In this document: positions 27,056 through 37,907 of the stretch, piece by piece
Layout: every line of letters begins with the position of its first letter
Position numbering within the stretch: the stretch's first letter is position 1
NCBI GenBank assembly: GCA_026874595.1
Contig: CM049322.1
Span: 57,538,386-57,602,385, forward strand
Source of the DNA: Sipunculus nudus
Lineage: Eukaryota > Annelida > Sipuncula > Golfingiida > Sipunculidae
Direction of reading: 5' to 3'
Length of the DNA stretch: 64,000 nucleotides
Notes under the pieces: model-generated
What the model saw: the letters and a program-made list of their open reading frames with translations, nothing else
Database searches by the model: none
What the model was told of the DNA's origin: nothing
Position numbers and translations under genes: made by a program

Positions 27056-27734
27056 GTGAGCTTACTGTTCTATAAGATAGGACTTAGACATTTTCCAAGG
27101 GAACACAAATGCTGCAGAAACTTCTAAGTCCCAGCTCCATTATGGTTTTAAGAAAATGAATTATAATTGAATAATAAATACTGAAGAAGTATGTTAAAAT
27201 GGGTATCAAAATAACCAGCTTCCTCAGAACTTTATGTATATTAGAAAAATAATACTATAAATAATTTTTTTTTTCATCTGACTTATTCATTAAGAAGTGT
27301 AAAATATAGTAATCATGCATGCAGTAAAACATCATTTACACAAAACACAATACAAAAAAATAATTTGACTATATTTCACATTGGTTATAATTTGTGCCCT
27401 TGATAATTATAAGAAAAAATAATTCTTTTGGAATGTAGTGTATATACAAGTACTTCAGCATCTAATTGCAATTGATAACTACTTCATAAATACAGAACAA
27501 AGGGTACTGATGTAGTGTGCCACTGACCAATTATGGGAATACATAGGCATTAACCTAATATCATATTGGTTTTAGAAACAGCTCAGCACCCACACATTTT
27601 AGCAGTAAAATATTGCCACTGAAAATCAACAGCATTGATAAAAGCAGAGGTACTTAAAAAGAATAAGTATCTGCATTCTTATTGTGACAATAACCAGCAT
27701 TCTAATCAGTAAATTTCACTAGTATATGTAACTA

Positions 27735-27749
27735 CCCCCCCCCCCCCCC
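27735..27749. repeat. C tract of 15 bases
   Basis: Lies about 75 bp before the CRE of the small gene. Confidence 0.95.
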
Positions 27750-27824
27750 AGCAGACAAGCTTGCTGTACAAGCACTCTCTGCAATGGGCCATTGACCTTA
27801 CTGTACCCTGCCCTGGAATAGTGG

Positions 27825-27832
27825 TGACGTCA
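27825..27832 (+). promoter_or_regulatory. Perfect CRE palindrome TGACGTCA
   Basis: The consensus binding site of CREB/ATF bZIP proteins, about 160 bp upstream of the first ATG of the putative small gene and in locally GC-richer sequence. A promoter role is inferred from its position only. Confidence 0.45.
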
Positions 27833-27985
27833 CATGAATACTGTACAGGCTGTGCACAACTAAGGCATGCAGAGTCAGTTTACATCTGTGTGATAACATC
27901 CGGTAACCGTTAAGGGAGTACACACTTTGAAGAGAAGTTCTTTGTCAAGCTGCTCAAGCAGAAGGGGAATGTATAGCTGAAAAAA

Positions 27986-27996
27986 ATGTCTCATTG
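27986..27996 (+). CDS. Possible first coding exon of a small antisense gene
   Basis: ATGTCTCATTG followed by GTAAGTAAT, an excellent donor. Read into the acceptor after 29435 it gives M-S-H-C and continues in frame. Read into the alternative acceptor after 29429 it meets a stop at once, and translation would then start at the ATG in the next exon. The transcribed upstream part probably begins between the CRE and this point. Confidence 0.35.
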
Positions 27997-29435
27997 GTAA
28001 GTAATCTTGCATTATTTAAGTTATTTTTGCATAGTAAACCAGTGATTGCATAAAGATGACTTCACCTATCTTGGTTTGCCAAACAGAATTTGTGTGTTTC
28101 AAGATAACATTTCCTATTTGGTGGCCCATTTTTACAAAATACCACATTTTCTACAAAAAGCTGATGCTGTTGCCCCTATATAGTGACAATGTGCATGTTC
28201 TATGCACCAACAGGAAGCTAAGAACATATTCTTTTCAGTGTTGCTATTTGCAATAGGGTGTGGAAAAATCAAGAGTCAGCAGCAGGCCCTAAAGTTACAT
28301 ATTGATTTAATTTCTGAATGTCCCCTACCTGTGAAGGGTTGATCAGTTAACCTACATAAAGCTTAATCGGCACACAAATGCTATGAGTACCACATACTAC
28401 CATTTTATTTGTTGAACCTATACATGGCTATTGACCATGTTATTATTTAGCTGAACTCTGGGTCATGAAAAGAAAAGTTGCTACAAGGTAATTATGTTCC
28501 TTTCCATTTTCCAAATTGACTTGAATTTTTCTATCTTGCTAGAGTGCCCAAAAGTTATAATATGATTAAAAATGTTTAATTATACAATATTTATAAGTTT
28601 TTTTTCAGGCAAAGTAAACATTAACACTGTTGATCATTGCTGAATTTACAGCCACTGTCTCAATTTTGATGAATGCTTTTTTTTATAAAATTGAAGAGAG
28701 GTTTGCTGTACTCAACCAAAACATATCAACTAATCAAATATTTTTCACTATTGGAGTCTTATCACACAAAATCTCCTAAATTAAGCTTTAATTTGGTAAT
28801 ATGCCTTTCTACATGTCATTTACATATACTGTAAACACCAATTAATTAACAATTTGACACATAACACACTATGTTTCATAACAACCCATAAACCATTCAT
28901 AACCATATGTATGAATTTAATCTGAATTTGACATCAGAAGATCAAGAACACTCTTTATAAAGGTTATGAGCACTTTAAAGGGCTTGGTCCTCTGACTTTT
29001 CTTTTCCTTTGAAGTTTTTCTGACATATTCACTTTCATCACAAAAGAAAAAGCATAATAATTTGGGAATTTGTTTCACTAAGGATCAGATGATTTCATTA
29101 GGTACTGTTTTGATTCCCAAAGAGAAATCAAATCCGGTTCAATTTACAGGTTAATCAAGAGTGGGTTTTTAGTCCACCTTGAATGATTTCTTTTTACATG
29201 TAAATGTATTAGTGCCATTTCACCATAAAAGATCAAGACGTCATTTTGAACATTACTGACCACCAATATATCATTGATGTTTTTAGTAATATTATTGATG
29301 TGAGGCCCTTTTTTAGTTAAATAATTTGTCTACTTAAAAGTCAAAATATGCAAGACTCCATGTTCTTAATTATTTATTTCCAACAACCTTTGTTTCTATG
29401 ATTTGTAATGATTTCTTTACTTTTCTTAGAACCAG

Positions 29436-29502
29436 TATGAAGAAATGGTACAGAAAGTATAAGGAGAGCCCAGATATCTCCAGCCCTTGCAAGAATTGTC
29501 TG
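29436..29502 (+). CDS. Possible second coding exon of the small gene
   Basis: Acceptor context CTTTTCTTAGAACCAG, donor CTG|GTAAGCAT. The peptide is MKKWYRKYKESPDISSPCKN followed by CL, strongly basic at its start with a C..C pair. No family is recognised. The exon is on the plus strand inside intron 2 of the NLR and inside the 4.2-kb element, so it may belong to the element rather than to the host. Confidence 0.4.
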
Positions 29503-30109
29503 GTAAGCATATTCAGTTTATCATATAAAGGAACATTTAAATCTTTTAGCAAATGGGAAATGTTATGAATTGTAAGGTTTTTTTTATCAAATAGCTGGAA
29601 CTTACCATATTTGAAGTGCAAATTTGGTGGTTAACATTTATTGTGCATATGGGATATTAATATAACTGCTTACATGTTAAATTTGTTTCAACTGAGTAAC
29701 CTACTTTCTGAACCTATGAGCATCTTTAGGCCACAGTGTCTGTCCCGTGACCAGTATATTTAATAATCTGTATGTTTGTATATACTCTGTATAACTGGAA
29801 AACTCTTCCTCTGTTAGTAATTGAGAAGTCCAACTGTATTAAATTATAATCCTAAATGTTAAACAGGCATATTTTCAGAACATTTAAAACCCCTATATAG
29901 AGAGCAGATGTACTTTCAGTGAAATAAATTCTTTTCATTTTTTGACTTGTGTGTTGCCTCCAGATAAGGTAAACTAATGTTAATGTTAAGAAAAGCAATA
30001 CTAAGCATCAATGTCAAAAGATTATCTTTAAACTTATGTAATAAAATAATTAATTTGAGCAATAATGACTATATGTGTATACTTAGACTGGTAACATTTG
30101 TTTTTGCAG

Positions 30110-30184
30110 GTCAAACAGCAGGGGACAGAAAAGGATTTAGAGTGTGGCAAGGGTGTATATTTCCTTCCAGCCTTCATTCCCTAA
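30110..30184 (+). CDS. Possible last coding exon of the small gene
   Basis: Acceptor TGTTTTTGCAG, then 24 codons (VKQQGTEKDLECGKGVYFLP, AFIP) and TAA. The frame follows in phase 0 from the previous donor, giving about 50 residues in total (46 if the internal ATG is used). A poly(A) signal lies 83 nt after the stop. Short length and no recognised domain leave a non-coding RNA as a fair alternative. Confidence 0.4.
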   Translation, partial: VKQQGTEKDLECGKGVYFLPAFIP

Positions 30185-30266
30185 AATGACAACACTCTCA
30201 AATCTGACTGAACCAGGGAGTTTTAAAAATCTTATGAAAATATTATTTTCAGTTTACAAATGTGTA

Positions 30267-30272
30267 AATAAA
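30267..30272 (+). terminator. Poly(A) signal of the small gene
   Basis: AATAAA, 83 nt downstream of the TAA stop at 30182..30184. Confidence 0.4.
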
Positions 30273-30555
30273 CATTAATTTTGGCTATTGTATTTTCTTA
30301 CTTTTATGTTTCATGTGTTTGCGTCCATGTGACTGTGTGAAGTTGATGACCCCCAGTGTGACCGCAGGCCAGCATTGATTTCAAGGAATTGCACAGTGCA
30401 GGAAGCTCACCACACACACACACAAAGCTTAATTTCTATCATCTAACGTAATTGCTTGTGGAATAAAGAAAAGAGTAAACACCTTTCAAAACAGAACATA
30501 CAACAGATAGTAACTGAGCTATTGACAAACAGCACAGCAGGTGCATACACTGGAC

Positions 30556-30935
30556 TTGTATGTGAGTTATATGTCATTTATAAGGGACATATATGGCACT
30601 TATAAGTCCCATATATGTCACATATATGGTAGTTATAAGGCACATATATGGGAGTTATAAGGCACATATATGGGACATATATGGGAGTTATAAGGGACAT
30701 ATATGGGATATATGGGAGTTATAGGGGACCTATATGTGGAAGCCTTATAAGTGACATATAAGGCCCATATATGTGACATATAAGGCTCCTACCTAATTTG
30801 CATATAAAATCCATATACCAGACATATATGTGACATATATGGGAGTTATAAGGTTGGATATAAGGGACATATATGGCACATATATGTGCCTTATATGTGC
30901 CATATAACTTTCACATATATGGCACTTATAAAAAT
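30556..30935. repeat. Right subterminal array of the 4.2-kb element
   Basis: Dense array of GGGACATATATGGGAGTTAT-type words and their complements, denser than the left array. Confidence 0.85.
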
Positions 30936-30950
30936 TTTTGGTAAGGGTAC

Positions 30951-31780
30951 ATGTGCACTTTTTAATTAAATTTTCTATGTTAGAGCACCTTCAAACAGTC
31001 AAAAGAAGGTCAACTGGAAGAAAACATGAACTCGATCTCTAAATGGTCAGTTTCTGCCCACACACCAAAAATCAGGCTAATATCTGCAGGTATTGCAAAA
31101 AAATGTATTTGTCATGAAAATTTTATATTTTTCATGAAATTTTCTATGTTCAGGAGCCGTAAAACAATCAAAAATAGGTCAACTGGGGCGAAACGTGAAC
31201 TTGATCTGTAACTCGTCAAAAATCTGCCCACACACCAAAAATCAGGCCAATATCTGCAGGCATTGCGAAAAAGTCAGTACATGTGGATTTGTCATATATC
31301 TGCAGGTATTGCAAAAAAAATGTATTTGTCATGAAATTTAATATTTTTCATAAAATTTTCTATGTTAAGGACCCGTAAAACGGTACAAAGTAAGTCAACT
31401 GGGGCGAAACGTGAACTCGATCTGTAACTGGTCATTATCTGCCCACACACCAAAAATCAGGCCAATATCTGCAGGCATTGCCAAAAAAAGTCCGTACTTG
31501 TGTATTTGTCATGAAGATTTATATTTTTCATGAAATTTTCTAAGTTAAGGAGCCGTAAAACGGTCAAAAGTAGGTAAACTGGGACGAAACGCGAACTCGA
31601 TCTGTAACTGGTCATTATCTTCCCACACACCGAAAATCAGGCCAATATCTGGAGGCATTGCCAAAAAAAGTCCGTACAACTGTTTTATTTCGGAATGACG
31701 GAAGGACGGAATGACAGAAGGACGAAAGGACGGACATGGGTAAAACTATATGCCCCGGCCACTTTGTGGCAGGGGCAAAA
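30951..31780 (+). repeat. Family D element with ~175-bp tandem core, right part
   Basis: Four further units (CACACCAAAAATCAGGCC near 31061, 31233, 31446 and, with one change, 31626). The unit before 31446 carries a ~40-bp internal duplication. A GGAAGGACGGA run and a terminal hairpin at 31751..31777 (TGCCCC..CCAC-TTT-GTGG..GGGGCA) followed by AAAA close the element. Confidence 0.85.
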
Positions 31781-32105
31781 AAAATTATTTAAAATTAGAA
31801 AAATACAGGTGGCGCCACAAGTTTGCAGATAATGATGGAACATTCCATGATCAATATTGATGCAAGGAATCACGGTGATCAATGCATTAGTTGTTCAGAT
31901 ACAAAAGCTTTTGTCTCATAATTTTAATTATTCTGAGGGGTACTTAAGAACCCCATAGCACAAAGGATGTCATTTACAGAAACCTATTTCATGTTTGCAA
32001 AGAGACTTTTCATTAGTCTCTCTGCATGTGAAGAGAGGAGATTCTAGGTTCGGTAGTTATGATTTGTACACTGTTAGCAGGTGACTGTATCTTAAGAGGT
32101 CTCAA
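31781..32105 (+). repeat. Family A 3' fragment
   Basis: Carries AGGTGGCGCCACAAG, GGGGTACTTAAGAACCCCAT and the GATTTGTACACTGTTAGCAG block seen in other copies. Confidence 0.6.
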
Positions 32106-34011
32106 AAATAGAGAAACAAGGGACCTATGGGTCAGTGTGCTCAGTTGACGTTAACCTTGAAGGTAAAAATCTAAAATAATATCAAATGGAGGTAAAGTGT
32201 AAGAGGAAGAGGTAATAAAGGCCATGGTTGGTTTATATGATTGGTTTGTACTGATGAGCAAGAAACTGTTGCAAAAAATATTTTGTGACCTGACCATGTG
32301 TTTCCTAATGTTGAAACTAAAGCATGTGAGCAGTTTGTGAACAAATGATCTGTACTATTACCATGATCATTAGTTGGTTTATCGATTAACTGTTGACATT
32401 TCAGTAGTTTACACATTTGTTCAATTGAATCTATTTTTTGTATAATATATATTATTTAATATATATGTATTTTTTTATTAAATGTATACAGCTGAAATAT
32501 AGCTAATTAACAACATAAAACAGGGCAAACAAAGCCTGATCTCAAATTCTGCTGAGGCAGGAAAATGATGAACAAATGTTTGTATTAAATCCTTATTTTT
32601 TATCATATCAATTATTTTCTAATTTAAGTTTATATTTCTATACATTTCCAATTTAACATATATTTCTGAATATAAAAGTTGATTCATAATTCTCAATTGC
32701 ATCATCATAAATCTCAATCTTGTCAGATAACACCACATCATGCATACAAATGTTTATTTATTTTTTACCACAAAAATATATCTTTTAAATCTGCAAAACA
32801 ATAAATATCTAAAAATAATACTTGATTTAAATTTTACAATTTTTAATTGTGTCTTTATTTATCCATAATGTGCTTAATATTTTATAATAATTTAAGCATA
32901 CTGATGTGTTCAATTATATTTGTTAAAATCATTTAAAAGAAAATTGATTTCTTTAAAAATGCTACATTACACAACATTGCATCTTCTGGATTACACCTTG
33001 AATTATTTTTTCAAGGAAAGTTTTTGCATATCGGAGTGGAAACTGCATTACAATTAAGGAGATACAGTGAAAACAATAACAATTACTGCATAACACTTGG
33101 TGGAATGGGTTTGCGGGGGGGGGGGGGGTGTTTGGGGTGGTGATATGAGAATAACTGTACACCTGTCACAGCAGTAGATCTCCCCCAGTGACTGTAACAA
33201 ATTAGAAACCCTGGCATAGCTGACGTCCAGTGACCTGGAGTGGGACCCTGCATCTGTCATCAAAGCAAGTGACTACAGAAATGAAAATCAATAACTAGCT
33301 TAATTTTCAAGCTTTTATTTTCAAATTTCAGATTTAGGAAAACTAAATATTTATGTTTACATGCTGTAAAAATTAATTCAATGGTGCTTACAGGAAAAAA
33401 ACGTGCCATGGTCAAAGTTGGGCAAAATTTAAGGTACTGATTTTTTTTTATGCTAATAACTTAAAAAAATTACAAAATTCAGATCTAATTTTTGGTAAAC
33501 AATTGAATCTTAATTAAACATATAGTTATATACTTGAGAAAATAGACTCTAGTTTCAAAATTTTTCATGTTAAGTGAGTTATTATTTTTCCTGATTTTTT
33601 ACAAAGTCCATTATGTTTGGGCCCATAACTTAAAGAATTTATACTTTACAGACTTAATTTCTGTCATGTACATAGGAACTATATAGAGGAATATTAATGG
33701 TAAATATGAGGAAAAACAGATGAGTGGTTTGATATTAGGCAGTCCTGAAGTGTGAAAATAGGATTTTAATAAAAAAATTCAGGTTTTTCCTTAATTTCTC
33801 AAAGGAACGAAGTCGCAAAGACCCAGTTTTCGGCTTGGTAGGAGATCTTGGGGACATCTAACATTATGCTGAATTTTAAATTCCTAGGTCTGACGGTTTC
33901 AAAACGTGCCACATCTATGGACGGACGGACTGACGGACAGACGGACGGACGACGGACAATGGACCACGACTATAGCTCAGATGACTTATAGTCAGCTGAG
34001 CTAAAAATAGT
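32106..34011 (+). repeat. Family B dispersed repeat, fullest copy
   Basis: Runs from AGGGACCTATGGGTCAGTGT to the terminal hairpin 33974..34002 and CTAAAAA. It includes a 14-base G tract at 33115..33128, a CCAGTGACCTGGAGTGGGAC block, GGAGATCTTGGGGACATCTA and a GGACGGACTGACGGACAGAC run. Landmarks align it with 16722..17880 and 22425..24301. No coding potential. Confidence 0.8.
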
Positions 34012-35060
34012 AAAAATTGAAAAAAATACAGGTGGTGCCATCAGACTCTAGAAACTAATGAAACATTCTATGATCAATATCCATGCAAAGAATCATGGTG
34101 ATGAATGCAAAAGTTGTTCAGATACTTGAGCTTTTATATCAAATTTTCCATTATTCTTGGGGGTACTTCGGAGGCCTATGGCTCAGAGGATATGGGTAAC
34201 AGGGACCTAATTTTAGGTTTACAAAGAGTTTTTTATTGACCTCCCTGGATGTCAAGTTAGAAGATTTCAGATCCAGAGGTTATGATTTGTGCCCTGTTAA
34301 CAGATGACAGCTTCTTTGAAGGTATCCAAAATAGAGAAAAAAAATGTAAAAAATAAAAAAAATACAGGTGGCGCCACCAGTTTTCAGGAACTTATAGAAC
34401 ACTCCATGATCAATTTTTATGCAAAGAATCATGGTGATCAAGGAAGTAGTTATTTAGATATTTAATGTTTTGTATCAAATTTTTTATTATTCTGGGGGGT
34501 ACTTACGAGACCCATTTCTCAAAAAATATGGGTAACAGAGACGTAATTTCAGGTTTCCAAGGAGATTTTCTATGGAACTCTCTTGATGTCAAGTTAGAAG
34601 ATTCTAGGTCCAGCGGTTACGATTTGTGCCCTGTTAACGGACTACCAGACGGCCAGACAGACGGACGACGGAAAAGAGTGGTCTCTATAGCTCAGGTGAC
34701 TTTCAGTCAGCTGAGCTAAAAAAAAATTGTAAAAATTAGAAAAAATACAGGTGGAGCCATCAGATTTCAGGAACTGTCTGAACTAGTCATGGTAAATATT
34801 CAAAGTAAGATTCATGGCACTACATGCATTAATTATAAAGATACTGGAAGTATTGTTTCATTGTTTTTATATTTCTGGGGGTACTTAAAAGTTTCCAGGT
34901 CCAGTGGTTACGATTTTTGCCATACCTATACCTCAGTCGACATAGTCAGCTGAGTTTAAATTACAGATGGTGCCAGCAGTCATAAGCATAATAAGACTGG
35001 AAGTATGAAACAGTGTGAATAATCAGCAGGGCCATTTTGTGACATCTGTGAGATATTATG
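34012..35060 (+). repeat. Several family A 3' fragments
   Basis: Three partial copies in a row, each with a GGTGG..CCAC-type palindrome (34030, 34367 and a variant near 34750). One has a complete hairpin at 34689..34717, another a decayed one near 34930. Confidence 0.7.
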
Positions 35061-35831
35061 TGAAATGTTTAGGTACCTCAAAATCAATCAGATTCTTTCT
35101 CTTTGGGTATGTGAGAAATATGTAAAAGATTGAGGTTTTGTATGAAAACTTTGCATATAAATGTCTGTATTTTTTTAATTGGCAAATAGGGTTAAATAGG
35201 GTTTTCACTCTATTGGGAATAGAGCCAAATTTGACAGATCTAAGATTTTTTTTTAATAGTGGCATGTGGGTCCTGTGACATTTAACCACGGAGAAATTGA
35301 TGCAAAATTGTTGTCTGTGGGACACAGGCAGGCAGACAGACATTTCTGTTGGACAAAACAGTATGCATACTGAATCGAGGATTCAACAAGCAACAGACAT
35401 ATAAACAATCAAAGAGAACTGATTGAGCTATATGCTTCCCGAATGGAATATTCCAGCAACCAACAAACACAAGGACCTCAGTAACCAAACAGAAGATTCC
35501 AGCAATCAAAGGCATACGGGACTGCAGGCACAGAGGAGGGAGGGGGGGGGGGTGTTTGGGGGTCCAGACCCCCCTCTGCTCTTAACCAACAACCTTTTCT
35601 TTAGACAATTTTTATGCATGACATCCGTTGCCCCTAGCTGCAAAAAAAATCCTCGATCTGCGCCTGGACTGAGAACAAGATTCCAGCAACCAACAATCAA
35701 AACCTACAGGACTGAGAAGCATAACTGATGAATCAAGGATTCTTTATAGCAGCAAACAAATTCATGCAACAGAGCAATATGGTAGTTGAATCAGATGTCC
35801 CAGTAGGCAACAAAAATACATTGAATTTTAC
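35061..35831. other. Mixed stretch with a short repeat
   Basis: Contains a G tract (35532..35542) joined to GGTCCAGACCCCCCTCTGCT and ending near TCCTCGATCTGCGCCTGGAC at about 35670. This resembles a dispersed invertebrate repeat ending in GGATCCGCGCCTG. AAGATTCCAGCAACCAACAA-like words recur around it. No exon recognised before 35832. Confidence 0.4.
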
Positions 35832-35979
35832 CTGTTACAACAGCCTTGAGTGCGTCCACCACATGTTCATGCCCGTTATCAGTAAGACATTTCAAGAAGG
35901 TAGACCAGTCTTCTGAGGTTCTAGAGTGCAGGTGGTTTAGGAGGGCAGACACAGTCTGTAAGTTTGTAGTGCAGGTGCT
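35832..35979 (-). CDS. NLR exon 2: second half of CARD
   Basis: This 148-nt exon lies between acceptor CTATTTCAG and donor AACAG|GTAAAA. It reads 49 codons plus one base, which the first two bases of exon 3 complete as GGC (Gly). The peptide includes TVSALLNHLHSRTSEDWSTF and continues FLKCLTDNGHEHVVDALKAVV. This is the pattern of CARD helices 4 to 6: LL..L....W..FL..L...GH..V...L. It fits directly after exon 1, which carries the first half of the same fold. CARDs bind other CARDs and link receptors to caspases or kinases such as RIPK2-like proteins; which partner applies here cannot be told. The exon lies about 19.3 kb from exon 3, so its assignment rests on fold, strand, phase and absence of a competing gene. 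Confidence 0.72.
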
Positions 35980-36557
35980 CTGAAATAGAAATAAACAAAC
36001 TACACAATACTGTCAAATAAACAGTTCAGGCTTGTTCTCACTCTTCCTACCTCCCTTTGAAGGATATAAACGTAAAGTTTGGCCAAATGTCACACAAACA
36101 CTACAATTTTAATAAATAAAATAGAAACTTGCAGGTGTCCTTAACAAAGCAATTAGCAGTAGAATGTTATATAGCCATATAAAATAACAAATGTCATTAT
36201 GTGTGGTAAGTAACATGTATAGCAATGAACACTGCACAGATTTGTTAGAATTTAATAGTGATCAATATGAATACAGGGTTATGATATGTCAAGATAAGCC
36301 TAAGTAGTTCATAGCAATTAAGTTAGTGAACAAAAAGTAAAAGTTTTACGAATAAAGGTAACGGTCAACCAAAACTAATTTCTGACATCAAGGTCATATG
36401 ACATGACCTTGAGAGCAAAGGCAAATTTCACAGCCAAAGGGATTTTTTTTAATTAAAGGGGATTAAAGGAACATGATATTATGTTGATTGATATAACTGT
36501 ATCTGAAAATAAACTGGATATAAAAGCGGACATCAACACTTACTTTCACCCAGCAGA

Positions 36558-37835
36558 AACTAGGGACCCATGGGTCTCGACGCTCAGCTGCATTTGTCTA
36601 TAAGGATATATGTTCATTGGGTTTTCCAAAATATTGGTCCTGTGATCAGTTTGAAACCAACCTGTATACCAAACCTGGAGTTATCATCCATGAACTAATT
36701 TGTGAATGGGTGGTCCCTGTGACCTTAACCTTTGACCAAGTGACCCCAACATCAAAAGGAAACATCCCCTATTGGCAGGTGCACCACATGTCCATGATGG
36801 ACGGTCTGAGATGAAAAGTTTGGCTTAAAATGCACAATCTTTCTAAAGTAGTGGGTCCTGTGACCTTGACCTTTGATCTAATGACCCAAGAATCAACAGT
36901 TCTTACTTTTGTGGTAGGCCATATATAAGTCAAGTTTGAAACCAATATTTCAAACCAAACTGGTGCTATCATCTAAAAAATAATATGTGGATAAATGGCC
37001 CCCATGACCTTGGACCTTGAGACCCCCAAATCTCTCTCTCCTCATACTGGCAAGTCGGTTAAATGCACAAAATGGAAAGTTTGGGATGAAAAGCTGGGCT
37101 TAAAATGCAGCCATAATCTTTTTAAATAAGCGAGTCCTGTGACCTTGACCTTTGATCTCTTGACCCCAAAATCATATAGGTTCTTGCTTTAGTGGTGGGC
37201 CATACGTAAGTCAAGTCTGAAATCCATACATGTGTCAATACAACCTGGAGTTATCAAATGGAAACAAATTTGTGTGGATGGACAGATGGACAGACAGACA
37301 GCTAGACAAACAGACGGAGACAGGGTGATTACTATATGGCATCCACTTGTGATCAATGAACACACCAGGTTTTGGGACACAAGATGTAATTACAGCTGAG
37401 AAACTGACATGATTGTTGTCATTTTATAGTAAAAAAAAATTGAAAAATTGATGTTAAAATAACAAAAAATAAAGGTGGCGCCACCACTTTTTGGGAACTG
37501 ACAAACTAGACATGGTCAATATTCAAGGCAAGATTCATGACAATCCATGCATTAATTATAAAAAATTTGGAGGTTTTGTATTATATTTTTGATTATTCTG
37601 GGGGGTACTTTCAAGCCCCCGGGCCATAGCTCGGAGGATATAGGTCACAGTGACCTAATTTCAGGTTCTAAGTGAACATCCAAGGAGGTCAATAAAAAAT
37701 CTCCTTAGATGTTCACTTAGAAGTTTCTAGGACCAGCAGTTATGATTTGTGCCCTACTAACGGATGGCCGGACGGGCGACGGACAAAGTGCCATTTATAT
37801 ACCTCAGTTGACTTACAGTCAGCTGAGCTAAACTA
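36558..37835 (+). repeat. Family A dispersed repeat in intron 1
   Basis: Starts AGGGACCCATGGGTCTCGAC and GCTCAGCTG. It has about four ~145-bp units with GTGACCTTGACCTTTGATC motifs (36861, 37140), a GACAGACAGACAGCTAGACA run, GGTGGCGCCACC at 37474..37485 and the hairpin 37801..37829. Confidence 0.85.
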
Positions 37836-37907
37836 GAATATCAGCAGAAGCTGACAAAAGCCCTCAGCCAAAAGAACAGTGTTTATAGGTGGTAACAGTA
37901 ACAAGTA

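Larger units (their letters stand above)
26739..30946. mobile_element. 4.2-kb terminal-inverted-repeat element inserted in GTAC
   Basis: The left end reads CCTTACGAAAATGG and the complement of the right end reads CCTTACCAAAAATT. GTAC flanks both sides (26735..26738 and 30947..30950). Removing the element leaves AAAAAGTCCGTACATGTGC, which matches uninterrupted family D units in the same array (about 31270 and 31490). The insertion and its 4-bp target duplication are therefore supported by paralogous empty sites. The subterminal regions (26755..27055, 30556..30935) are arrays of short, partly palindromic TTATAAG/CATATATG words, like transposase-binding arrays. No transposase is recognised. DNA transposons with 4-bp duplications include the Sola, Chapaev and Academ groups, but membership cannot be decided. 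The middle holds a possible small spliced gene. Confidence 0.8.

Noticed and set aside
35423-35728. 101-codon plus-strand frame
   Set aside because: It crosses a G tract and a dispersed repeat and ends in repeated word sequence, with no domain.
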